64,000 bases of DNA from Symsagittifera roscoffensis (Eukaryota; Xenacoelomorpha; Acoela; Convolutidae), in NCBI RefSeq assembly GCF_963678635.1, contig NC_087063.1, forward strand, positions 84,427,574-84,491,573, in the 5' to 3' direction. Position numbers and translations under genes: made by a program. The notes under the pieces were generated by a model that did not search any database, was not told where the DNA came from, and worked only from the letters and a program-made list of their open reading frames with translations. Positions 11,001 through 20,700 of this stretch are shown piece after piece. Each line of letters opens with the position of its first letter. The stretch's first letter is position 1.

Positions 11001-12438
11001 GACTGAACTCTTCGTCCACGTCCAATTGAAGTCCTTTTACTTTTTGTCGGTCTGCAACCGCAATTTGATTACGAGTCGGTCGCCCTCGTTTTCCAGCTCC
11101 TCCCGAGCTCTTTACTGAGCCACCTCGTGTTTTCGACTTTGGAGCCACGTAGTCATCGCTGGCATCCGAAAACTGTTCGCTACTTTCGACCGAACTTAAA
11201 CTCCGCTCCCTGTTTCTCTTCAAAGGGGCTGGGGTTTTCTGGGCGGTTTGATTTTTAGCAGAGCCTCGTTTCTCATTTGCAGTTGGCTTCAAATCAGGAA
11301 CCTCTTCCTTCGCTTCCCCGCTTGGCTGAGGCGGCAACTCTAAACTGACTTTTTCCCCCTTTTCAGATTGGATCGACTTTTTCAGAACGTAGATGGACCT
11401 CATGATCTCACTGTTGGGCAAAATGATCCTGTCTTTTCCCAGACTGTCCACATTGACGTTAGTCAGAATACATCCCTTGTCTATTCTGTCAGGGAAAGAC
11501 CATTTATACTGGTTGGGACTCTTTTCAATTTCTAACCAGCGAATGGAAACATTCGACTTTGTATTTGGATACACATTTTGACACAAAAGACACAAGTAGA
11601 AGTTTTCGCCTTGCAGATCAGATCTCACCGTGCAGTAATCTCCTTTGTCAAAAAGAGTTTCTTTAGCATTTGAGGATGATGCAGTAGGTGATTTTTTTGG
11701 TCGAGTCTTCGCAGGTGCGCTTTTAGCCGACGGCTGCGCCGGCTGAGGAATTACCTCTGGTTCCACTTCTTCCAGATCCTCGAATTCAAAATGACGCACT
11801 GGAACCCTGGCTCTTTTAGATCTGGACGCTGCTAGTGTCTCAGAAGGCGCTGATTTGGGCCCTGTTTTCAAACTCCCTCCTCCTCTACTAGAACTGTTGC
11901 GAGTATTCACAGAAGAACTTGAACTGGTTGATGACGTGTCTACTGAGATTGGCTTCAACACTGGCTTCGTCAAAACTGGCTTCGAAACATCTGCTTTGGG
12001 TTCCGAAACAGACGGCTCTTCATCTATCGTCAAAACTTCCTCATTGCCCGAATTAGACCTTGTCAAAGGCGACTTGGCTTCTGTGCTTATAGCAGAAGCT
12101 CTTCTATTGCTGTTCTGTCCACTGTCAGACGCAAGAAGTTTGGTAATTTCAGAAGCCTCGCTTGCTATTTTAAGCGAGCTCTCCACTCCAAGCTTGCTGA
12201 GATTTTGTTCTTTCGCTTCAACCGAGATGACTGAGCTAACTGGAGTTGACACATGGTTGGAAGCGTCGCCATTAGTCTCCATATTCACTTCAGACACTGG
12301 AATCTTTTCAACTTCCGCTTTTTTAGTCTCATTTTTTGTCTCTGCATTTTTTGCAGCATCTCCTTCGACAGGAGCAGCTAAACTGTTCTCCTCAGCAGAA
12401 TTGGCAGCTGATCCGTTGCAATCACCCGAATCAGTCAT
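5032..12438 (-). CDS. Ankyrin-WGR-PARP-like giant protein (pseudo-PARP), copy 1
   Basis: A single uninterrupted frame of 2,468 codons from the ATG at 12438; a longer frame would need a TTG start at 12459. A splice-acceptor-like TTGTTTTCAG lies about 40 nt upstream, so a 5'UTR intron is possible. Domain order in residues: Ser/Glu-rich disordered N-terminus; basic SKRARVPVR (about 207-215); a Cys-containing BAH/Tudor-like globular block (about 261-353); an AT-hook-like KRGRP (about 450); ankyrin repeats over about 555-1920 with recurring TPLH/LLL motifs; a WGR-like region (about 1983-2071); a PARP regulatory helical region (about 2099-2200); and a PARP-catalytic-like end. In the last, the usual W-H-G-S becomes W-Y-P-M (Tyr 2320), no Tyr aligns with the second catalytic position, and the Glu in SEYAVFD (2448) is kept. 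The W-G-R signature is also lost. The architecture resembles the nematode ankyrin PARP PME-5. I infer a nuclear, probably inactive ADP-ribosyltransferase scaffold. Confidence 0.85.
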   Translation of the reverse strand: MTDSGDCNGSAANSAEENSLAAPVEGDAAKNAETKNETKKAEVEKIPVSEVNMETNGDASNHVSTPVSSVISVEAKEQNLSKLGVESSLKIASEASEITKLLASDSGQNSNRRASAISTEAKSPLTRSNSGNEEVLTIDEEPSVSEPKADVSKPVLTKPVLKPISVDTSSTSSSSSVNTRNSSSRGGGSLKTGPKSAPSETLAASRSKRARVPVRHFEFEDLEEVEPEVIPQPAQPSAKSAPAKTRPKKSPTASSSNAKETLFDKGDYCTVRSDLQGENFYLCLLCQNVYPNTKSNVSIRWLEIEKSPNQYKWSFPDRIDKGCILTNVNVDSLGKDRIILPNSEIMRSIYVLKKSIQSEKGEKVSLELPPQPSGEAKEEVPDLKPTANEKRGSAKNQTAQKTPAPLKRNRERSLSSVESSEQFSDASDDYVAPKSKTRGGSVKSSGGAGKRGRPTRNQIAVADRQKVKGLQLDVDEEFSPSVERKTRGGACRSTPTKAQSPGSSGQELEKTLSPIKSPIRSARENFAARIKVNPNDLFYDSKYVFDVGDSNFKAKQLIRLVSFGDMDVLKKFLADPKIDSACCGRSKDCREGPFETAALNDDVTSLVLLMDKNAEINKTKPWKSCLLDDDDFLSEDLFLKQRQFPSDSFFEDLMKMEPEPFNVIDFLVSKGHVSSLHKFAHVALKNGNHKTALHVLKIGNSASNDQVVRVLEEFTESNLESVLASEGFTCSSLSFNVIHAAAASSNSIYFAKILEKYPSFVYHTDEQGWYPFHYAAVCKSATNLDLLCNSVGSSLNYYVTRTEDLTPLMVACKTNRVKNVQTLLNVTDSMQQQKLIESANLDGKTCVHLAAESGSLEVLEILLPLCFDTDITTGSKHGLLTALMLAASAGHFKCCELLVSRKSDVNLQDSVGRSALSHAIINGFQNIASLLICSGANPTIVDVNGNSLVHYASCYGWSHCLMLLIDIGLSLSLPVNHDGLNAMFASVLKGNFALATRLLYSKEVDINAKCAPFSRTILQVVCASEKNVRIIKETVAFLIKLAVKPNCKLLDSSNLSALHLIAQKSELNNEEKSVTVDIAKLILEGGADLNMSSYSPFVDPPLSFALSSGNVPLAKLFLENSRTFLSGAELENGTNVLHLIMQHACVANVEELLLKIPSNLCANEDFSKQVANNGRTPLGEFLNCLKANAENFKKFEQGLKTLIQYLVTFSKCNILIGKDGLDALQRACEISSLGSLKQSTSLVKTLLENDVSPNEKLDGVNALHVALAHNCPLSVVELVATHTADLNMQVSKNSKLGSNFDDMTPVMMACRIENVDILELLLTKSVDLNIRTERLQKSVLHVLVENIQTAKGLMCLEKLIAKVPDLNIVDKEGESVLHYAVRLNLALTVDSCKMLLKAGCSALIQNSEGKTPLHVLFSCNREDENESALSSTTFDPLELLLLFLENSSASFAPMDRNGCTVMHYIAGKGSSLCAQVIKDLDIAHPPDVHGNTVLCYALINRKEDCAIGILNSDLNLDLTMLYAYIPTSLDSNPDVVPSLSKSECGLRKISAFSLIAHFNMWRLFFLAVKRFAATATNSYFLSQIIRSGQMKAAAVFLNNMHPESLVPAADTGLTQFHDMSLAYFQSSSANQTSDLIEQLYAKSVKVLNEDKPNNVLCFHYAAYSANVLLLKSLLEKLDCEKVAFAKDDFSRTVLAAALMSGDLETVKLCYEKFSTSKLTDIMIRFGPVRDVSKTVYEAYNSDSEISLCTPLIYSIQKIEDCSVLKFLVSTGSFDLNKCDENKKSPIMHAVASGNLDKVNCLLEKNSASAGNLETKICSKIDLATVDSQGQCVAHCAVQAAINLGVENVDIVDCLILNGVNFNEVSDGFSKTAYQLALDNKFYKLADRMRIGNRCMVPKDLKPPELPKVEMKDPLAINESPVDFAAISADMFEKFKTTFSRQDFVAEIDKHVVASVGCKAEVVVDNGLPMDARLIRVETGEAPNPRVVSFYFYKMQLVHAPSRNGYYLHINSGLVGKQEPTQVQSQLIQSLEQAKKEFSRLFKTKTDNLWDAYREQKFVLKPRKYTVLKSDYCRKVSVEPISDELSALATVTAESEIEKSKPVIFQLIEEVLSQTVLSLDFLSTSDSDFADFRFELCSTSDGIIDKLKNEMSSMQSLVDELEVQLSLKSPNWSQVLTTSHKMNTLSNEIYYSLPVSFDPCSFQPFYTKKGIKLLAVIIESIRNFHKYSQVLLSSMAKMQSEKIHPVDFVLKNLSLQIVPLPQEDVVVEMLNQCVNKVSKTHRMKQVFAVNSTQSKSLIVENEKEKEQSDLEQYKNHMLLWYPMRHRNVMSLLTEGVTRIVAQEPFRLNEPSAQFTDCSLEALKKAVPIKESLYMVLCHVNLGRMMHQPEKTSYHEFVKPPNVDSIYCSNSTSEHVEISEQTIPGGVRFRDVKLKDDLSSKVDRMQFFSEYAVFDCARVKLAYLVRLENV

Positions 12439-14402
12439 TATTGTAACGCCGTTTTTCAATTACATTGCAGATTCTGAAAACAATTACAAATGCTAGAAGT
12501 AAGATAAAAAATGCATAAAGAGACAATTTCCATCCTAGGAAGAAGAATCGGCCGGCAGAAAAAATGAGGTCAACAGGAAATTTGGATTGGAAAAATTTAA
12601 ACTCAACTATAACACACTAATTACGAGGTTCTTGTTTAATTAAGAGTAGCTGGTTGCCGGACAAGTTGTAGAGATAACTCCGGACACATCCGTAAAAACC
12701 TTTAAAAAATATATATTTTTTCTAATTTGCGCCGTTTTTAAGGGTGGTGTAATGAGAGGAAAAACGAAAACTATACTTTAAACTATACTTTTCACGGCTT
12801 AAATGAAAACTTTTTTTTAAAACTACCTTTGATTTAACGAGACGTTCAACAAGCAATTTTTATGAACCTAGACTCACTTTGTTTTGATCATGATGCAAGC
12901 ATAGCCAATTCAATTGTTTAATTTGACTTTCATAAATCTTTTGACACTGTTTCTGAGAAACATTGAAAATATGTAGAAATTTTTAGTCAGATGAGTTCTT
13001 ACTTTTAATGAAGAGCGCAACGAGTTACAACCGATGACACACTATCTGAGCCTGGTGTCGTTGTTACCAAAATCGTACCGCAGGGCAGTGTTCTTCTTCC
13101 CAAAACTTTTATCAAAAATTACGTTTTAAATTTTTACACAGAGGCGAAGCTGAGCTTCGCCCACTTGCGATACATAAAGCTACGAAATTGCGAAAATTGA
13201 AAAAACGCCGAACAACAACACCCGAAATTCTGATGAAAACCTGTGGGTGAACACAGCAACCAGCATTAAATTAGCATAAAAAATAACGGAGCGGTAACTA
13301 TGCAGACAAAACCAGGAAAATTTTCAATCTAAAACTTCCGAACATACCTTATCAAAGTTGAATTAAATTTAAAAAAAAACGACTGAAAACAAATTCAAAA
13401 AAAAACAAGGCAAATAGGCCGACAGAATTAAAGCCAACACTTAATAAGCTGGAAAACAGTCAAAAAACTTTCAATAAAAAATCATAAAAATATTTGCATC
13501 TGCCCGCTACAAAGCAAGCCCTATACAGGCAAAATAAGTACGCTGCATATACTGCATATTTGTAAGTTTACCAATTCAAACTTCTTTCTAAATATTTATC
13601 ATTCTGTGACCTAAGTTAATTAAAGGAAAAAAGGAGTGGTGCTCGGTTACAAAACCCTTGCTTTTCGCAAGGGTTTAAAATGTTAGGCAAATAAGCCGAC
13701 AGAATTAAAACCGACACTTAATAAACTGAAAAACAGCCGAAATATTTTCAGTAAAAAATCATTAGGAGATTTGCATCTACCCGCTACAATGCAAGCCCTA
13801 TACAGGCAAAACAACTACGCTGCATATACTGCATTATTGTAAACTTAACACTTCAAACTTCTTCCTAAATCTTTAACATTATGTGTCTAACATTAGTAAC
13901 CGGTTGCAATTCTCTTGCTTATCGCAAGTAATAAATTTTTTTAATTTTTTTTCAGATTTATCTGCTATCATAAAATTGAGCTTTATCCGGCATGTAAATT
14001 ACATATTAAAAAATATCGGCCTCATATTTGGTTTGCAGAGGTCACCATCTTAATGAACGTGGAGAATTTCAGCAGTTTTTTAACGATGAATTAAATTTAA
14101 GCTGGATTATAGTAGTGAATCAAATTCAAATTCACCATTCTGCAAGATGCTGGACAGATTATATGACTCAGATATCACCGAGTTTTTTACCTTTCATAAT
14201 GATTCGCTAGGAAGATTGACCTGTTTTGGAATGCAGTTCAACGAGAAATTTTTATGATTTTGATTACTTTTTCAATCGAGTTACGCCTGTAGTAAACTAT
14301 TTAGTTTGCAAGAGAATTCTATCAGTTATTGGTATTCTAGCCACAACGAAGAAAAAGGATTTAAAATTAAGCTTGTCGAACTTTTGCAATTCGCGTATTT
14401 TA
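12439..14402. other. Upstream flank of copy 1 gene
   Basis: Non-coding DNA between the two giant genes. Next to the start codon is a possible 5'UTR splice acceptor (minus strand, TTGTTTTCAG near 12470). Further out is a GGCGAAGCTGAGCTTCGCC hairpin at about 13144-13162, which recurs in diverged form near 27.5, 41.5 and 43.0 kb, then a repeat pair at 13409-13935. Any promoter for copy 1 must lie here; no TATA box can be singled out in the AT-rich background. Confidence 0.5.
13409..13935. repeat. Two tandem units of a dispersed GCCGACA repeat
   Basis: Two diverged units, starting at 13409 and 13686 (period about 277 bp), share GGCAAATARGCCGACAGAAT, a CCCGCTACAA block, CCCTATACAGGCAAAA and CGCTGCATATACTGCAT, and each ends in a short hairpin (CTTGCTTTTCGCAAG; CTTGCTTATCGCAAG). 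Related GCCGACA starts occur near 41.7, 43.3, 43.7, 44.0 and 44.6 kb. This is a non-autonomous dispersed family; a 3' hairpin is reminiscent of Helitron ends but that is not shown. Confidence 0.6.
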
Positions 14403-14763
14403 GTATAAGCAAAACAAAATACAACATATTTATTTTTTATCTTATTCAAATTCGTATAAACGCACAATTATTATTTCGAACATAAAATACAACCAAAATG
14501 GAACACAGTTGATTGAATGGGAAAACGATACACAAAAAGACCATGTCAAACCACAATCTTAACCATTTTTTATTGATAAACACACCACATGATTTTGCCC
14601 ACTTTTGGCGTCAATGTTTTATTGCCCTTTATGAGCCAAGAAAAAACTGATTTGACAGAAGAAAATAGAATAAAGAACATGTGCAATATTATACATGTGA
14701 TATAGAAATAAAAAAAAACGGAGTATTTTTTCATCGGCACTGTTTCAAATGACTCAAAAGTTG

Positions 14764-17700
14764 TTACACATTTTCCAGACGTACCAGATATGCCAATTTT
14801 ACCCTTGCGCAATCAAATACCGCGTATTCCGAGAAAAATTGCATTCGATCTACTTTAGAGGAGAGATCGTCTTTCAGTTTCACGTCTCGGAACCGGACAC
14901 CTCCCGGAATCGTTTGTTCCGATATCTCCACATGTTCTGATGTGCTATTCGAACAATAGATGCTGTCAACATTTGGGGGTTTAACAAACTCGTGGTAAGA
15001 TGTTTTCTCCGGTTGATGCATCATGCGGCCGAGGTTCACATGACATAATACCATATACAATGACTCTTTTATTGGGACTGCTTTCTTTAATGCTTCAAGA
15101 GAGCAGTCTGTAAATTGAGCAGAGGGTTCATTCAACCGAAAGGGTTCCTGGGCGACTATGCGGGTAACTCCTTCGGTTAACAGAGACATCACATTTCGGT
15201 GTCTCATTGGATACCATAACAGCATGTGATTCTTATACTGCTCCAAGTCCGATTGCTCTTTTTCCTTTTCATTTTCTACAATAAGCGACTTTGATTGCGT
15301 ACTATTGACAGCAAATACTTGTTTCATTCTGTGAGTTTTAGATACTTTGTTCACACATTGGTTCAACATTTCAACCACTACATCTTCCTGAGGAAGGGGC
15401 ACAATTTGAAGAGATAAGTTCTTCAGTACAAAATCAACAGGATGTATTTTCTCACTTTGCATTTTGGCCATGCTCGATAACAAGACTTGAGAATATTTGT
15501 GGAAGTTTCGAATTGACTCAATGATCACTGCAAGCAACTTGATTCCCTTCTTTGTATAAAACGGCTGAAAACTACATGGGTCAAAGGAAACAGGCAGGCT
15601 GTAGTATATTTCATTAGATAAAGTGTTCATTTTGTGCGAAGTTGTCAACACTTGAGACCAGTTGGGGCTTTTCAGTGATAGCTGCACTTCAAGTTCATCA
15701 ACTAGACTCTGCATTGAACTCATTTCATTTTTCAACTTATCAATTATCCCATCTGAAGTTGAGCAGAGTTCAAATCGAAAGTCGGCGAAGTCAGAATCAG
15801 ACGTTGATAAAAAGTCCAAACTCAAAACCGTCTGTGACAAGACTTCTTCAATCAGTTGAAAGATGACCGGTTTTGACTTCTCAATTTCAGACTCAGCCGT
15901 TACAGTAGCCAGAGCCGAAAGTTCATCTGAGATAGGCTCAACGCTTACTTTTCTACAATAATCACTTTTCAGTACAGTGTATTTCCTCGGTTTCAGCACG
16001 AACTTCTGTTCCCTGTAAGCGTCCCACAAATTGTCCGTCTTCGTTTTGAACAGTCTTGAAAACTCCTTCTTTGCCTGCTCTAAGCTTTGAATCAATTGAC
16101 TCTGCACTTGAGTCGGTTCCTGTTTGCCGACTAAGCCCGAATTTATATGCAAATAGTAGCCATTCCTGCTCGGAGCATGCACCAGTTGCATTTTGTAGAA
16201 GTAGAAAGAAACCACGCGAGGGTTTGGGGCTTCTCCCGTCTCCACTCGGATGAGTCGCGCGTCCATCGGCAACCCGTTGTCGACCACAACCTCCGCTTTG
16301 CATCCCACACTTGCGACGACGTGTTTATCGATTTCGGCTACAAAGTCTTGTCGGCTAAATGTTGTCTTAAATTTCTCAAACATATCAGCACTGATAGCTG
16401 CGAAGTCAACGGGCGACTCATTGATGGCCAATGGATCCTTCATTTCTACTTTAGGTAGCTCGGGTGGCTTCAAATCTTTCGGCACCATGCATCGGTTTCC
16501 AATTCTCATTCTATCTGCCAGTTTGTAGAACTTGTTGTCAAGAGCTAGTTGATAAGCCGTTTTCGAAAAACCATCTGAGACTTCGTTGAAGTTAACGCCA
16601 TTCAAAATTAGACAATCAACAATATCAACATTTTCAACTCCTAAATTGATCGCAGCTTGGACTGCGCAATGAGCTACACACTGACCTTGAGAGTCTACAG
16701 TTGCCAAATCAATTTTAGAGCAAATCTTCGTTTCCAAGTTCCCAGCTGATGCCGAATTCTTTTCTAGGAGACAGTTCACCTTGTCCAGATTTCCAGACGC
16801 TACTGCATGCATAATTGGGCTCTTCTTGTTTTCATCGCATTTGTTCAAAACGAAAGATCCGGTGCTGACCAAAAATTTCAGCACTGAGCAGTCTTCAATT
16901 TTCTGAATGGAATAAATCAACGGTGTGCAAAGGCTTATTTCAGAGTCCGAGTTGTAAGCCTCATACACTGTTTTGCTAACATCTCTTACAGGTCCAAATC
17001 GAATCATTATGTCGGTTAACTTGGACGTGGAAAACTTCTCGTAGCAGAGTTTGACCGTCTCCAAGTCACCCGACATCAGGGCGGCTGCCAAAACAGTTCT
17101 ACTGAAATCATCTTTTGCGAAAGCTACTTTTTCACAGTCCAACTTTTCCAGCAGAGATTTAAGCAACAAGACATTTGCCGAGTAGGCGGCGTAATGAAAG
17201 CACAACACATTGTTCGGTTTGTCTTCATTTAGCACTTTAACCGACTTGGCGTACAGTTGCTCTATCAAATCCGAAGTCTGGTTCGCACTTGAGGACTGGA
17301 AATAAGCGAGAGACATGTCGTGGAACTGAGTCAAACCAGTGTCTGCTGCGGGAACCAGAGACTCAGGGTGCATGTTGTTGAGAAAAACGGCAGCTGCTTT
17401 CATTTGACCACTCCTGATGATTTGAGAGAGAAAATAAGAGTTTGTAGCTGTCGCTGCAAACCTCTTAACGGCCAAGAAAAATAATCTCCACATGTTGAAA
17501 TGAGCGATGAGACTGAAAGCGGAAATCTTTCTCAGTCCACACTCAGATTTAGATAGCGAAGGAACCACATCTGGATTGCTATCCAGTGAAGTCGGAATGT
17601 AGGCATACAGCATAGTCAGGTCCAAATTCAAGTCGCTATTCAGAATGCCAATTGCACAGTCTTCCTTTCTGTTGATTAACGCGTAACAGAGAACAGTATT

Positions 17701-20700
17701 TCCATGCACGTCCGGAGGGTGGGCGATGTCAAGATCTTTGATCACCTGGCCACACAATGAAGACCCTTTACCGGCTATATAGTGCATAACTGTGCATCCG
17801 TTTCTATCCATGGGTGCGAAACTGGCACTGGAGTTCTCCAGAAACAGGAGCAGAAGTTCCAGAGGGTCGAATGTGGTCGAGGATAGTGCTGATTCATTCT
17901 CGTCTTCCCGATTGCAGGAAAAGAGAACATGCAATGGAGTTTTTCCTTCTGAGTTTTGAATCAGAGCCGAACATCCTGCTTTCAGGAGCATCTTACAACT
18001 GTCAACAGTCAGCGCCAAATTCAGTCTTACCGCATAATGCAGCACTGATTCGCCTTCTTTGTCAACAATATTCAGATCAGGTACTTTGGCTATTAACTTT
18101 TCGAGGCACATCAAACCTTTAGCTGTTTGAATGTTCTCAACAAGAACGTGCAAAACAGATTTTTGAAGTCTTTCAGTCCGAATGTTTAGATCGACTGATT
18201 TAGTTAGAAGCAATTCAAGAATGTCCACGTTTTCAATTCGACACGCCATCATAACAGGTGTCATATCATCAAAATTTGACCCTAGTTTCGAATTCTTGGA
18301 CACCTGCATGTTGAGATCAGCTGTATGAGTAGCTACCAATTCAACCACAGATAGAGGACAGTTGTGAGCAAGAGCAACGTGCAAAGCGTTCACTCCATCC
18401 AACTTCTCATTCGGACTAACATCATTCTCAAGGAGTGTTTTCACCAATGAAGTTGATTGCTTCAAGGAGCCAAGAGAAGATATCTCACACGCCCGTTGCA
18501 GCGCGTCAAGACCGTCCTTTCCTATCAAAATGTTGCATTTTGAGAATGTCACTAAATATTGAATCAAAGTTTTCAGACCCTGTTCAAATTTTTCAAAGTT
18601 TTCAGCATTCGCTTTCAGACAATTCAGAAATTCTCCCAAGGGAGTACGCCCATTATTAGCAACCTGTTTCGAAAAATCTTCGTTCGCGCAAAGATTTGAA
18701 GGAATCTTCAAGAGCAGCTCCTCGACATTCGCAACACACGCATGCTGCATAATTAGGTGCAAAACATTAGTCCCATTTTCCAATTCAGCTCCAGAGAGGA
18801 AAGTTCTGGAATTTTCCAGAAACAATTTAGCCAGAGGAACGTTTCCAGAGGAAAGAGCAAAAGACAAAGGCGGATCCACGAAAGGCGAGTAAGAAGACAT
18901 ATTCAAATCAGCGCCACCTTCCAAAATCAGTTTCGCAATATCGACAGTAACGGATTTTTCTTCATTATTCAATTCACTTTTCTGTGCTATCAGATGTAGG
19001 GCACTTAAGTTACTAGAATCCAGTAGCTTACAATTTGGTTTAACTGCCAATTTGATGAGAAAGGCGACCGTCTCTTTTATTATGCGCACATTCTTTTCAC
19101 TGGCACAAACCACTTGAAGGATTGTTCGACTGAATGGCGCACATTTTGCATTGATGTCCACTTCTTTCGAGTAGAGAAGCCGAGTGGCGAGGGCGAAGTT
19201 GCCCTTTAGGACAGACGCGAACATGGCATTCAGTCCATCGTGATTGACAGGTAAACTAAGAGACAGACCGATGTCTATTAGCAACATCAGACAATGCGAC
19301 CAGCCATAGCAAGAGGCGTAGTGTACTAGCGAGTTACCATTCACATCCACAATGGTAGGGTTGGCCCCACTACAAATCAACAGACTCGCTATATTTTGGA
19401 ACCCATTAATTATAGCATGTGACAACGCACTTCTGCCCACTGAGTCTTGCAAATTAACATCACTTTTCCTGCTCACTAACAACTCACAACATTTAAAATG
19501 GCCTGCAGAAGCTGCTAACATCAGTGCAGTTAAGAGTCCATGTTTGGAGCCTGTCGTAATATCAGTGTCAAAGCATAGAGGTAAGAGTATCTCTAAAACT
19601 TCCAAACTACCTGACTCGGCTGCTAAATGAACACACGTCTTCCCGTCCAAATTCGCACTCTCAATCAGCTTTTGCTGCTGCATGGAGTCCGTCACATTCA
19701 ACAATGTCTGCACGTTCTTCACTCTGTTCGTCTTGCAAGCCACCATCAAAGGAGTTAGGTCTTCAGTCCGTGTTACGTAATAGTTCAAACTTGAACCGAC
19801 ACTATTACATAACAAGTCTAGATTGGTTGCACTTTTGCAGACTGCAGCATAATGGAACGGATACCAACCTTGTTCATCAGTGTGATAAACAAAACTAGGG
19901 TATTTTTCTAGAATTTTTGCGAAATAGATACTATTACTAGAAGCAGCTGCCGCATGGATAACATTGAAACTGAGACTTGAACATGTGAAACCTTCAGAAG
20001 CTAAGACTGATTCTAGATTCGATTCCGTAAACTCTTCCAACACTCGCACAACTTGGTCATTACTGGCCGAATTTCCTATTTTTAATACATGAAGTGCAGT
20101 TTTGTGATTCCCGTTTTTGAGGGCAACGTGAGCAAACTTGTGCAGGGAACTGACGTGGCCTTTTGAGACCAAAAAGTCAATGACGTTGAACGGTTCCGGT
20201 TCCATCTTCATGAGATCTTCGAAAAATGAATCGCTAGGGAACTGTCTCTGCTTCAGAAACAGGTCTTCACTCAAGAAGTCATCATCGTCCAACAAACAAC
20301 TCTTCCAGGGCTTCGTTTTATTGATTTCCGCATTTTTGTCCATTAGTAGGACTAAACTGGTGACGTCATCATTAAGAGCGGCAGTTTCAAAGGGCCCTTC
20401 TCTGCAATCTTTACTCCTTCCACAACATGCAGAATCTATTTTCGGGTCGGCCAGGAACTTCTTCAGCACATCCATATCTCCAAAAGAGACCAATCGAATC
20501 AGCTGTTTAGCCTTGAAGTTACTGTCTCCTACATCGAACACATACTTGCTGTCGTAGAAGAGGTCATTCGGGTTCACTTTGATTCTGGCCGCAAAGTTTT
20601 CTCGTGCACTTCTGATCGGACTTTTAATCGGCGACAGTGTTTTCTCCAACTCCTGCCCAGAACTGCCTGGACTTTGCGCTTTCGTCGGCGTACTCCGACA

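Larger units (their letters stand above)
4671..14402. repeat. Direct tandem duplication, copy 1 (9,732 bp)
   Basis: The segment starting GTATAAGC at 4671 restarts at 14403, and the two copies stay in register at an offset of 9,732 bp. Both the ankyrin/PARP-like gene and its flanks are included. Differences noticed by reading: G4976/A14708, T7118/A16850, G8018/C17750, T8862/C18594, and one-base changes in a poly-A run near 13,370 and a poly-T run near 14,190. The left border (GCGTAATTTTA) and the right border (GCGTATTTTA) are nearly the same, which fits microhomology-driven duplication. Confidence 0.93.

Noticed and set aside
11855-12496. 213-codon plus-strand open frame antisense to the N-terminus of the giant gene
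   Set aside because: Low-complexity Ser/Leu composition is the mirror of the disordered region on the other strand; it is duplicated at 21587-22228 only because the whole segment is.
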